Origin: Alteromonas aquimaris
Lineage (GTDB): Bacteria; Pseudomonadota; Gammaproteobacteria; Enterobacterales; Alteromonadaceae
Direction: 5' to 3'
NCBI RefSeq assembly: GCF_026183695.1
Contig: NZ_JAPFRD010000002.1
Span: forward strand, 525,559 to 589,558
DNA length: 64,000 nucleotides
Positions 48,382 through 55,757 of this stretch are shown here, one piece after another; positions within the stretch are counted from its first letter, which is position 1; each line of letters opens with the position of its first letter. The notes under the pieces are model-generated. The model worked only from the letters and a program-made list of their open reading frames with translations. It ran no database searches and had not been told where the DNA came from. The translations under genes and the position numbers were made by a program.

Positions 48382-49652
48382 TACAAGCTTTCTCCAAACT
48401 TCTTACACACGTCTAAGGCGCTTCGCACACCATCTTCATGAAAACCGTTGTACCAATACGCTCCGCAAAAATAAATATTCTGCTTCCCACATATTTCTTC
48501 TTTACGACGCTGCGCCTGGATCATGTGGTGATTAAATTGCGGGTGTGAATATCGATAGGAACCTAAAATATCTTCTTCTCTTATAGAATGGGTATCATTT
48601 AAGGTTACGCAAAACGTTTTACGCGCGTTAATACGCTGTAGAATATTCATGTTATAGGTCACAGAAGCAGGAGCGTTATCCACCGGGTGCCGTTGATTCT
48701 TTAACCGATAATTCCAACTCGCCCAGGCGAGTTTGCGTACGGGAAGTAATGATGTGTCAGTATGCAAGATCACTTCATTTTCGGCGTAGCGCATTTTGCC
48801 TAATATTTCTTGGTAGGCGGGCTCTTCATTTGGCGTCATAGACAATGCTTGGTCACTATGACAGGCGATTACCACGTCATCAAATTGATATAGCTTGCCC
48901 GCACCGTCTTGTAGGTGGACACCCGTGCCGTTTACTTTGACTTGCACCACTGGAGTCGACAATTTGATTTTATTTTTAAACGGCTCAATCAAGGGAGCTA
49001 TGTACTGGCAAGACCCTCCCTCGACGGTATACCATTGGGGCCGATGATTAACATTAAGTAACCCATGATTATTGAAGAACTGTAAAAAAAATTGCAAGGG
49101 AAAGTTTTCAGCTTGGGCCAAACTAGACGACCAGATCGCAGCACACATGGGAAGAATATAATGGGTTGAAAATAACGGGCTTAGTCCCAGTTCATGTATA
49201 AGTGAGGCCAATGTGCGACCTTCGACATTTTCCTCGGCAGCAATAAGTTTTTTACACGCTTTATTGAAGGTCACAATGTCTTTGACTAGATTCCAAAACT
49301 TAGGACGTACCAGATTGCGTCGTTGCGCAAACAGCGTATTCAGGTTGTTACCGTTGTATTCCAGTTTGCTTGCTTCACAGTGCACGGAGAAACTCATTTC
49401 GGTGGGCTGACTACGCACATGCAATTGCTTCAGTAGCTGAGTGAAGTTTGGGTACGTCCAATCGTTATATACAATAAACCCGGTGTCGATATTATAATTC
49501 TGCCCCTCAACTATGATGGGTTTAGTGGCCGTATGGCCACCGATGTAATCATTTGCTTCAAATACCGTCACATCGTTGCGGCGGCTAAGCAGGTGTGCTG
49601 CTGTCAGGCCTGCGATTCCTGTCCCCACTACGGCGATTTTTCGTTTTTCCAT
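48381..49652 (-). CDS. FAD-dependent oxidoreductase (amine-oxidase-like)
   Basis: A 423-residue flavoprotein with an N-terminal dinucleotide fold (AVVGTGIAGLTAAHLLS) and NIDTGFIVYNDWTYPNFTQLL, and a C-terminal FAD segment YFCGAYWYNGFHEDGVRSAL. This group is annotated as amine oxidases but is consistently linked to CFA-like methyltransferases; in Rhodobacter a similar set makes furan fatty acids, where the flavoprotein is a candidate desaturase. The exact substrate here is inferred, not proven. Confidence 0.85.
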   Translation of the reverse strand: MEKRKIAVVGTGIAGLTAAHLLSRRNDVTVFEANDYIGGHTATKPIIVEGQNYNIDTGFIVYNDWTYPNFTQLLKQLHVRSQPTEMSFSVHCEASKLEYNGNNLNTLFAQRRNLVRPKFWNLVKDIVTFNKACKKLIAAEENVEGRTLASLIHELGLSPLFSTHYILPMCAAIWSSSLAQAENFPLQFFLQFFNNHGLLNVNHRPQWYTVEGGSCQYIAPLIEPFKNKIKLSTPVVQVKVNGTGVHLQDGAGKLYQFDDVVIACHSDQALSMTPNEEPAYQEILGKMRYAENEVILHTDTSLLPVRKLAWASWNYRLKNQRHPVDNAPASVTYNMNILQRINARKTFCVTLNDTHSIREEDILGSYRYSHPQFNHHMIQAQRRKEEICGKQNIYFCGAYWYNGFHEDGVRSALDVCKKFGESL

Positions 49653-49660
49653 TGATTAAT

Positions 49661-50401
49661 TCACATACTGCTGCGCATTTTCTTAGATAAATAATGCTGA
49701 AATGAGGAGGGGAGTATATTTAATGTCTTCATGATTAAACTGAATCGGGTGGGGAAGGTGATGTCACTTTCTTCTTTTTCAATTCCCCTTAAGAGTGCTT
49801 TTGCAGCTTTTTCAACCGGAATAATCATCGGCATTTCAAAATCATTCTTATTCGTCAGAGGAGTTTCAACGAAGCCAGGTGAGACGGTTTGAACTTTCAC
49901 ATTTTTCGACGCAAGATCTACTCTTAGGCATTGGGAAAAGTAATGTAACGCAGCTTTACTCGAACCGTATGCCTCTGCTCTGGTGAAAGGAAACAAGCGC
50001 GCCATACTGTCCACAATAACCAATGATTTTCCCTTGGCGCAAGATGGAAGTAGTGCTGCTACGCAATTAACGACACCAAAAAAGTTAACGTTAAAAACCC
50101 GGTGGAACATGGCGGGCTCAAATTTATCCATGTCGACATATTCACATGTGCCTGCATTGAGTACTGCAATATCCCACTCTGCATCGCTCAACGCTAACGC
50201 AGTTTCTTCTTCGTCCGTCACATCAAACTCCAGTGTTCTTACCTTTAGCTTGTTGGCGATCTCGTTTAATTTTTCCTGATTTCGTCCGCAGGCTATAACG
50301 ACCCAGCCATATTCAACTGCCTGTTTAACCAACTCTAGGCCAATACCTGAGGTTGCACCCGTAACGAGTAAACGTCGCTGTTTCTTATCTGAATATGACA
50401 T
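49661..50401 (-). CDS. Short-chain dehydrogenase/reductase
   Basis: A 246-residue SDR with TGxxxGIG cofactor site (LLVTGATSGIGLELVKQA) and the catalytic Ser and YxxxK (EAYGSSKAALHYF). No membrane helix. It likely reduces or oxidises a lipid or an aldehyde by-product of the neighbouring flavin and CFA-like enzymes. The start abuts the SnoaL gene by one base. Confidence 0.85.
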   Translation of the reverse strand: MSYSDKKQRRLLVTGATSGIGLELVKQAVEYGWVVIACGRNQEKLNEIANKLKVRTLEFDVTDEEETALALSDAEWDIAVLNAGTCEYVDMDKFEPAMFHRVFNVNFFGVVNCVAALLPSCAKGKSLVIVDSMARLFPFTRAEAYGSSKAALHYFSQCLRVDLASKNVKVQTVSPGFVETPLTNKNDFEMPMIIPVEKAAKALLRGIEKEESDITFPTRFSLIMKTLNILPSSFQHYLSKKMRSSM

Positions 50402-50835
50402 TATGTATCTCTTAGTCGTGTTTTGATGGCTTTAATTATCCACTTAAGCAGGGGAATGTTTTCATAAACTAATTGGCCCACATCGAAGTAATCCCGATGA
50501 TAAAAAATGCCAGTTTTATTCACCTTCAAATGAGTCACCCCATCGGACTGGATTAGCTTCGTAGGATCTGAGCGTAAGCTCAGATTAATCGTCCAGCTTA
50601 TATAGTAGGAGTCGTGTTCCTTGTTCAAACACTTATCAACTGAGAAAATATCGAACGTGCAGGCTGCCACTTTCTCATTGAACTTCGTAAAGTAAGCGTT
50701 TATTTCGGCCAATCCACGCAAATGATTCATGGGGTCTATAAACTCTACATCTTTTGTGTAGAATTTTCGCAAGTTCTCAGACGGGCTTTTATGGAATTGC
50801 TCAAAATATTTGCAAAATTCATCGACAGGATGCAT
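50401..50835 (-). CDS. SnoaL/NTF2-like small protein
   Basis: A 144-residue protein whose pattern (KFYTKDVEFIDPMNHLRGLAEINAYF, then SVDKCL...SYYISWTINLSL and THLKVNKTGIFYHRDYFDV) fits the SnoaL-like NTF2 fold. It is first in the CFA-type operon, and such a gene is common there. The cavity may bind a lipid or isomerise an intermediate; no catalytic role can be assigned. Confidence 0.75.
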   Translation of the reverse strand: MHPVDEFCKYFEQFHKSPSENLRKFYTKDVEFIDPMNHLRGLAEINAYFTKFNEKVAACTFDIFSVDKCLNKEHDSYYISWTINLSLRSDPTKLIQSDGVTHLKVNKTGIFYHRDYFDVGQLVYENIPLLKWIIKAIKTRLRDT

Positions 50836-50860
50836 AAAATCAAAAAATTTTATTTAGTTT

Positions 50861-50890
50861 CCAGTACATAGTTTTTATCTAACGAGATCA
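50861..50890 (-). promoter_or_regulatory. Candidate ECF (RpoE/ChrR-type) promoter, minus strand
   Basis: On the minus strand TGATCT (50890-50885) and TACTGG (50866-50861) are separated by exactly 18 bp, similar to the TGATCC-N18-TA pattern known for Rhodobacter sigma-E (ChrR-controlled). It would drive the SnoaL-SDR-FAD-DUF1365-CFA operon from about 20 bases before its first ATG. Confidence 0.5.
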
Positions 50891-50925
50891 CTTTGCCAGC
50901 CCTTATTTAGCAAGGCTTGCAATAA

Positions 50926-50955
50926 CGATCCAAATAGACATCCATAGCGTAGCTA
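50926..50955 (+). promoter_or_regulatory. Candidate ECF (RpoE/ChrR-type) promoter, plus strand
   Basis: CGATCC at 50926-50931 and TAGCTA at 50950-50955 are again separated by 18 bp. It lies 30 bases before the LON-domain gene and would make this gene, and perhaps the following sigma factor, part of the same regulon as the divergent operon. Confidence 0.5.
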
Positions 50956-50985
50956 GGCAAATTCAGCAAATCTCAATTGGTATTA

Positions 50986-51591
50986 ATGAACGCGGAAAAG
51001 CTTCCAATTTTTCCCCTGTCAGCTCATATTTTGCCTGGGGGTAGGATGTCATTACGAATATTCGAACCGCGCTACCTGCGTATGGTAAAGCATGCCTGTG
51101 CGACGAATTCTTTATTTGTTATCTGCATGCATAAAGCTCGCGTTACACCGGTTGAGAATGATCAAGTTCTACCCTTAGGTACCGCTGTTCGTGTGATCGA
51201 CTTCAATATATTGCCAGATGGTTTACTTGGCATAAAGGTTGCTGGTGAATATTGTGTTGAGATAAAGAACATTGTTACCGAGCCTGATGGCCTGCAATGC
51301 GCAGAGTGTAAAAAATATCAGGTTTGGAATTCACAGCAATCTACTCAACAGATCGCTCCTATGGACGAATGTTTAAAGGAAATTTTCGCGCAATTTAGGG
51401 ACTTAGCTCGACAATATGATGAGCTTAACTATAGGGACCCCACGTGGGTACTGTTTAGATGGTTAGAGTTGTTACCAATTGACGCGGAGAAAAAGCAGCA
51501 TTTTTTAGTTCAGAATGATGCTAAAGACCTGCTTAGTTATTTGTTTGCCCTGCATGACGTATTGGCAGATAAAGTCACCAGAGTGTCGTGA
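50986..51591 (+). CDS. LON N-terminal (substrate-binding) domain protein
   Basis: A 201-residue protein that consists of the Lon N-terminal fold alone: LPIFPLSAHILPGGRMSLRIFEPRYLRMV opens it, then LPLGTAVRVIDFNILPDGLLGIKVAGEYCVEI. There is no ATPase or protease domain. The ATG at 50986 is chosen over a TTG three codons upstream. It is transcribed away from the SnoaL operon and toward the sigma factor gene, so it probably belongs to the same stress regulon. It may select damaged proteins for a partner protease; this is a guess. Confidence 0.82.
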   Translation: MNAEKLPIFPLSAHILPGGRMSLRIFEPRYLRMVKHACATNSLFVICMHKARVTPVENDQVLPLGTAVRVIDFNILPDGLLGIKVAGEYCVEIKNIVTEPDGLQCAECKKYQVWNSQQSTQQIAPMDECLKEIFAQFRDLARQYDELNYRDPTWVLFRWLELLPIDAEKKQHFLVQNDAKDLLSYLFALHDVLADKVTRVS

Positions 51592-51678
51592 TTTAAGGTC
51601 ACTCACTAATGGGCAAAACTGTTTAAACGTTTCTCTATAGGATCTGACAACCATTTCAGAAAACGCGGACGAACCTAT

Positions 51679-52290
51679 ATGTTAGTTGGAATTCCATTGG
51701 AACAAAGCAACAGTGTTATTAAACCGAGAGATTGTGCCAGCGAGATGTCAGATTATATCGTTGCTGTTGCCGAAACTCGGTGTAAAGCCTCGTTTGGTAA
51801 AGTTTTTAGTTATTTTGCGCCACGTTTACGCTCATACGCTCTGAAACAGATGGGCAATGAAGCTCTAGCCATGGAGCTTGTGCAAGACACTATGTCTAAC
51901 GTCTGGCAAAAAGCGCATTTATTTAATGCGGAAAAAGGCTCGCCTTCTACCTGGATATTTACGATTGCACGAAATATTCGCTTCGATATGTTGCGGAAGT
52001 TGCAAAATCGCAAAGAAGATGTGTGTTCAGATGATCTCTGGCCCGTTTTGTGTGAGCAAACAGCTGACCTTAAAGAAGCGTCATTGGATGAACAGATCAC
52101 CCTTGAACAGATTGGGTTTATGTTCGAATCCCTCCCTCCTAAGCAACAAGCCGTTATTGAAGCAATTTACATTGACGGTAAGTCGCAACAAGAAGTTGCA
52201 GATGAATTAGTTATCCCGCTAGGAACGGTAAAGTCTCGTACGCGCCTGGCACTGCAACGACTAAAGGGAATGCTAAACGACGATGATTAA
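51679..52290 (+). CDS. ECF sigma factor of the RpoE/ChrR (ECF11-like) type
   Basis: A 203-residue sigma factor with region 2 (KVFSYFAPRLRSYALKQMGNEALAMELVQDTMSNVWQKAHLF...STWIFTIARNIRFDMLRK) and region 4 (LPPKQQAVIEAIYIDGKSQQEVADELVIPLGTVKSRTRLALQRLKG). The F-x-x-FAPRL start and the linked ChrR gene place it with the group that answers singlet oxygen and organic hydroperoxides. It is distinct from the envelope-stress RpoE at 15114. It overlaps the anti-sigma gene by 8 bases. Confidence 0.92.
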   Translation: MLVGIPLEQSNSVIKPRDCASEMSDYIVAVAETRCKASFGKVFSYFAPRLRSYALKQMGNEALAMELVQDTMSNVWQKAHLFNAEKGSPSTWIFTIARNIRFDMLRKLQNRKEDVCSDDLWPVLCEQTADLKEASLDEQITLEQIGFMFESLPPKQQAVIEAIYIDGKSQQEVADELVIPLGTVKSRTRLALQRLKGMLNDDD

Positions 52291-52957
52291 TTTTCACCCC
52301 ACCAGCGAACAATTAACATTGTTCGCCGAAGGGGCGTTAAAACCTGAGGAATCAGTTGTGCTCTCTGCACATATTGACATGTGTAAGTGGTGCAGAGATG
52401 AGTTACGTCAAAAAACGGAAATGCTCGCAGCTAAGGTGTTTCAGTTTACAGAAACCGCTACACGTCCATTTAAACTGGATTCGATGGTCGAGGGCATTAC
52501 TTCGACCAACGAACAATACCTTCGATCTCCGGCTCACTTTTCCCATTTCAGTCAATTTATCCGTCTGGATGGGTTACGTTTTTATCTACCACGTACTTTA
52601 CGCAAATTTGCGCTAAAAGCGGGCGGATGGGCGTACTTAGCAGGTAAAACGTGGCAAGCAGGAATAGATTTTAATAGCTCATGGCAAGCCAGTTTTATAT
52701 ATTTAGAGAAAGGCGGGAAAATACCAGAGCATAAATATGTGGGAAAAGCTTACTGGTTAATCATCGAAGGCGAATTCTCGGAAGGGAAAAAAATTTTCAA
52801 GAAAGGAGATTTTGTCGCCATTGCGAAAGACGCCTCTAAGGCACCTGTTTGTCATGGTGAAAAAGGATGTTTAATGTTTGCATTGCTCGAAAAACCCATC
52901 GTTTTTACCACAGGGTTAGCTAATTTACTTCATCCATCCAGTCATCTTTACTTTTAA
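52283..52957 (+). CDS. chrR: ChrR-like zinc anti-sigma factor with degenerate cupin
   Basis: A 224-residue ChrR-family protein. Its N-terminal anti-sigma domain keeps all zinc ligands: His5, His30, Cys34 and Cys37 (HIDMCKWC). The C-terminal half aligns with the ChrR cupin (GWAYLAGKTWQAGIDF, then IPEHKYVGKAYWLIIEGEFSEG and GDFVAIAKDASKAPV). The residues that bind zinc in R. sphaeroides ChrR (His141, His143, Glu147, His177) correspond here to His150, Tyr152, Ala156 and Lys186, so only one is kept. The protein should still hold its sigma factor, but sensing by cupin metal looks altered. It overlaps the sigma gene by 8 bases. Confidence 0.9.
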   Translation: MINFHPTSEQLTLFAEGALKPEESVVLSAHIDMCKWCRDELRQKTEMLAAKVFQFTETATRPFKLDSMVEGITSTNEQYLRSPAHFSHFSQFIRLDGLRFYLPRTLRKFALKAGGWAYLAGKTWQAGIDFNSSWQASFIYLEKGGKIPEHKYVGKAYWLIIEGEFSEGKKIFKKGDFVAIAKDASKAPVCHGEKGCLMFALLEKPIVFTTGLANLLHPSSHLYF

Positions 52958-52961
52958 TTCC

Positions 52962-52998
52962 AATCCGCATGGTAGCGTAGGCTCGCTTCCTGCGGATT
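52962..52998. terminator. Two-step hairpin between chrR and bamD
   Basis: AATCCGCA at 52962-52969 pairs with TGCGGATT at 52991-52998, with an inner stem AGCG (52974-52977) and CGCT (52984-52987). It sits between the convergent genes chrR and bamD and probably ends both. Confidence 0.65.
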
Positions 52999-53012
52999 AG
53001 AATACACGAGTC

Positions 53013-53777
53013 TTAACTAATAAATTCGCTGTTCGGATAATTCAATTTTAATGTTTTCAGCGCGTTCTGCTTCAATTCTTCCAGACCCAACTCTTCGTAA
53101 CTTGAAACCATAATTTCTAATGCTTGCTGGACTTGATCAGAGTTCGGATAATGCTCAATGACATAGCGACCCCGATTAGCCGCTGCAACATATGCTTGCC
53201 TGCGCATGTAAAAACGAGCGATTGCAATCTCGTAGCGAGCTAAGCGGTTTTTGATAAAAACCATACGCTTACGGGCGTCGGCTGCATATTTGCTATCAGG
53301 ATGCTCTTCAATCAGCTTTCTAAAATCGTTAAATGCTTCGCGAGACTTTTCCGGGTCCCGATCAGCGCGGTCAATCCCCATTAAATCCTGAAACAGATTG
53401 TTTTCTGCATCCATATTGGTCAGGCCACGCATGTAACGAACGTAGTCCACATCAGAATGATTCGGGTTCAAGCGTAAAAAACGGTCGATTGTGGCAAGGG
53501 TTTCGTCTGTTTTATTCGCTTTATAATAGCTGTAGATTAAATCCAGTTGTACTTGGTGGGACAGCGGACCAAAGGGATAACGTGAATCAAGTGTACTTAG
53601 TGTATCGGCCGCGTTGCTAAAATTTCCTGCTGCCATACTCTGCTTCGCTTTTTCATAAAGCTGTTGGGCGCCCATGTTTGCCAATGCCAATTTCTCTTCG
53701 TCGGACGAAGAACTGCACCCGGATAGGCTGATGGCTGCACCAAACAGCGCAGGCAAAATAAATCGAATCAATTTCAT
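53013..53777 (-). CDS. bamD: Outer membrane assembly lipoprotein BamD
   Basis: A lipoprotein component of the BAM complex that inserts beta-barrel proteins. From the ATG at 53777 it has 254 residues. The lipobox ISLSGC is followed by TPR-like repeats (QLYEKAKQSMAAGNFSNAADTLSTLDSRYPFGP...). It is divergent from rluD, as in E. coli. Confidence 0.95.
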   Translation of the reverse strand: MKLIRFILPALFGAAISLSGCSSSSDEEKLALANMGAQQLYEKAKQSMAAGNFSNAADTLSTLDSRYPFGPLSHQVQLDLIYSYYKANKTDETLATIDRFLRLNPNHSDVDYVRYMRGLTNMDAENNLFQDLMGIDRADRDPEKSREAFNDFRKLIEEHPDSKYAADARKRMVFIKNRLARYEIAIARFYMRRQAYVAAANRGRYVIEHYPNSDQVQQALEIMVSSYEELGLEELKQNALKTLKLNYPNSEFIS

Positions 53778-53908
53778 AGCGTAATACATTCCTGCTATTT
53801 AAGTAACTATGTCTAACGTGACACATATGATTGCAAGCATTCTAACGTAATCAGACTTCAATGCACCACATAAAACCAATAAAGTTTGCCGCGAAATGGA
53901 GCAAATCT

Positions 53909-53917
53909 TGTTATAAT
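53909..53917 (+). promoter_or_regulatory. Extended -10 promoter of rluD
   Basis: TGTTATAAT at 53909-53917 fits the extended -10 consensus TGnTATAAT. It is 28 bases before the rluD ATG at 53945 and excludes the upstream start at 53861. Confidence 0.6.
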
Positions 53918-53944
53918 GATGGTTTTCACCAATACTCAGGCGTT

Positions 53945-54937
53945 ATGAGTCAAAACCATACTGATGTAAACAGCATTTCTCTTCAGGCCGAGGCCGAACC
54001 ACGTCATTTCGGACAGAGGTTAGATCAGGTTGTAGCGGATTTGTTCCCGGAATATTCACGATCCAAACTAAAAACGTGGATTCAGGCAGGTAAACTAGTT
54101 GTCGACGGCGAAATAATTAATACGCCGCGTCAAAAAATAAATGGGCATGAACTGATTGAGCTCAATGCAGAACTGGAAGTGCAGTTGACCAGCAAGCCGC
54201 AAAATATCAGCTTGAAGATTGTCTATGAAGATGAGCATATTCTAGTCATCAATAAACCTGCCGATATGGTTGTGCATCCTGGCGCAGGAAATCAAGATGG
54301 GACCCTACTGAATGCGTTGCTCGCGCATGTACCAAACATCGATAAGGTTCCAAGAGCTGGGATTGTGCACCGTTTGGATAAAGATACCACGGGGTTAATG
54401 GTGGTCGCGAAAACGATTCCCGCACAGACACACCTGGTGGAACAGCTTCAGCAGCGCAGTATGAGCAGAGAATATGAAGCGCTGGCTATGGGGACGATGG
54501 TGGCTGGCGGCGTGGTTGATGCACCAATTGGTCGGCATGCAACGAAACGCACCCATATGGCAGTCCGGGAAACAGGAAAGCCAGCTATCACGCATTATCG
54601 GGTGATTGAAAAATTTCGCGCTTATACCCATGTCAGATTAAAGCTGGAAACAGGTCGCACTCATCAAATCCGTGTTCATATGGCTTACATCATGCATCCG
54701 CTGGTAGGTGATATTACATATGGTGGGCGTCCGAAGTTACCCAAAGGGGCGTCAGAAGAATTCGTTGAGACACTTCGTCAATTTAAGCGCCAAGCGCTTC
54801 ACGCAGTACAGTTATCTTTGCATCATCCTGAAACAGAAGAATGGATGACATGGCAAGCACCTCTCCCTCAAGATATGGTTAAGTTAATTAATGCGGTACG
54901 CCACGACACCGCGCTAAATCCTTTAGATGACTATTAA
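53945..54937 (+). CDS. rluD: 23S rRNA pseudouridine synthase RluD
   Basis: Makes pseudouridines 1911, 1915 and 1917 in helix 69 of 23S rRNA. From the ATG at 53945 it has 330 residues, with an N-terminal S4 domain (RLDQVVADLFPEYSRSKLKTWIQAGKL...) and the catalytic Asp in GIVHRLDKDTTGLMVVAKT. It overlaps pgeF by 11 bases; rluD-pgeF-clpB is the conserved order. Confidence 0.95.
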   Translation: MSQNHTDVNSISLQAEAEPRHFGQRLDQVVADLFPEYSRSKLKTWIQAGKLVVDGEIINTPRQKINGHELIELNAELEVQLTSKPQNISLKIVYEDEHILVINKPADMVVHPGAGNQDGTLLNALLAHVPNIDKVPRAGIVHRLDKDTTGLMVVAKTIPAQTHLVEQLQQRSMSREYEALAMGTMVAGGVVDAPIGRHATKRTHMAVRETGKPAITHYRVIEKFRAYTHVRLKLETGRTHQIRVHMAYIMHPLVGDITYGGRPKLPKGASEEFVETLRQFKRQALHAVQLSLHHPETEEWMTWQAPLPQDMVKLINAVRHDTALNPLDDY

Positions 54938-55664
54938 TTACGCGTGGTTTAGTCCTGATTGGGATAGGCCGAAGAATGTGACGGCCTATGTTTCCACGCG
55001 GTTAAATCATACTGGTTATGCGTCTGACGATGAACCCTATTCGGAGAACAATATTGCGTTGCATGTTGATGATGACCCCGAGAAAGTTTTCGATAACCGA
55101 TCGTTGCTTCCTTTCTCTCCGCGGTTGTGTTGGCTAAACCAAACACACAGCAATGTTTGCGTCACTTTACCCTATTTATCCGACACCGCAGATGCGTCGA
55201 TTAGCAGAAACCGTAAATACTGGTGCGCCGTAATGACCGCTGACTGCGTGCCTGTGTTGATAACCAACATTTCAGGTACCGAAGTGGCAGCCGTTCACGC
55301 CGGGTGGCAGGGATTATCAAATGGGGTGATAAAAAATACGTTACATGCCATGGAGTCCAGGCCCGAGGACTGTATTGCCTGGATCGGTCCGGCAATTTGC
55401 AAAAACTGTTTCGAAGTGGATGCAAGTTTTTCGAACAAATTCAGGCAATGGCCGCACACTATTGAAGGCCGTTCCGCGGAAAAAGCCTATATAGACTTAC
55501 CCGAAATAGCTCGTTGTCAGTTGCACTCATTTGGCTTGACACATATTACCAATTCTAATTTGTGTACCTACGAGAATGAATCGTTATTTTTTTCTCATCG
55601 CCGTTCTCAGCATAAAGGGTATTCAGCAACAGGGCGTATGGTCTCGGTTATTGGCATCAATTAA
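54927..55664 (+). CDS. pgeF: Multicopper polyphenol oxidase-like/peptidoglycan editing factor YfiH
   Basis: A 245-residue protein of the YfiH/laccase-domain family. The conserved His and Cys clusters are present: WLNQTHSN, TADCVPVL and VHAGWQGLSNG. E. coli YfiH corrects misincorporated peptides in peptidoglycan precursors. Its start overlaps rluD. Confidence 0.9.
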   Translation: MTINYAWFSPDWDRPKNVTAYVSTRLNHTGYASDDEPYSENNIALHVDDDPEKVFDNRSLLPFSPRLCWLNQTHSNVCVTLPYLSDTADASISRNRKYWCAVMTADCVPVLITNISGTEVAAVHAGWQGLSNGVIKNTLHAMESRPEDCIAWIGPAICKNCFEVDASFSNKFRQWPHTIEGRSAEKAYIDLPEIARCQLHSFGLTHITNSNLCTYENESLFFSHRRSQHKGYSATGRMVSVIGIN

Positions 55665-55697
55665 GGCCGATGCGTTTGTGGAATTTTCTACTACTCT

Positions 55698-55726
55698 CTT
55701 GAAAGCACCACCCTGAATACCCATAA
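55698..55726 (+). promoter_or_regulatory. Heat-shock (sigma-32) promoter of clpB
   Basis: CTTGAAA at 55698-55704 and ACCCATAA at 55719-55726 are 14 bp apart, close to the sigma-32 consensus CTTGAAA and CCCCATnT. It lies 32 bases before the clpB start. Confidence 0.8.
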
Positions 55727-55757
55727 ATTAGGTGTCGTATTTTAAGAGAGATCTGCT

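Noticed and set aside
53861..53944. N-terminal extension of rluD
   Set aside because: A perfect extended -10 box lies within it, and the family length fits the ATG at 53945.
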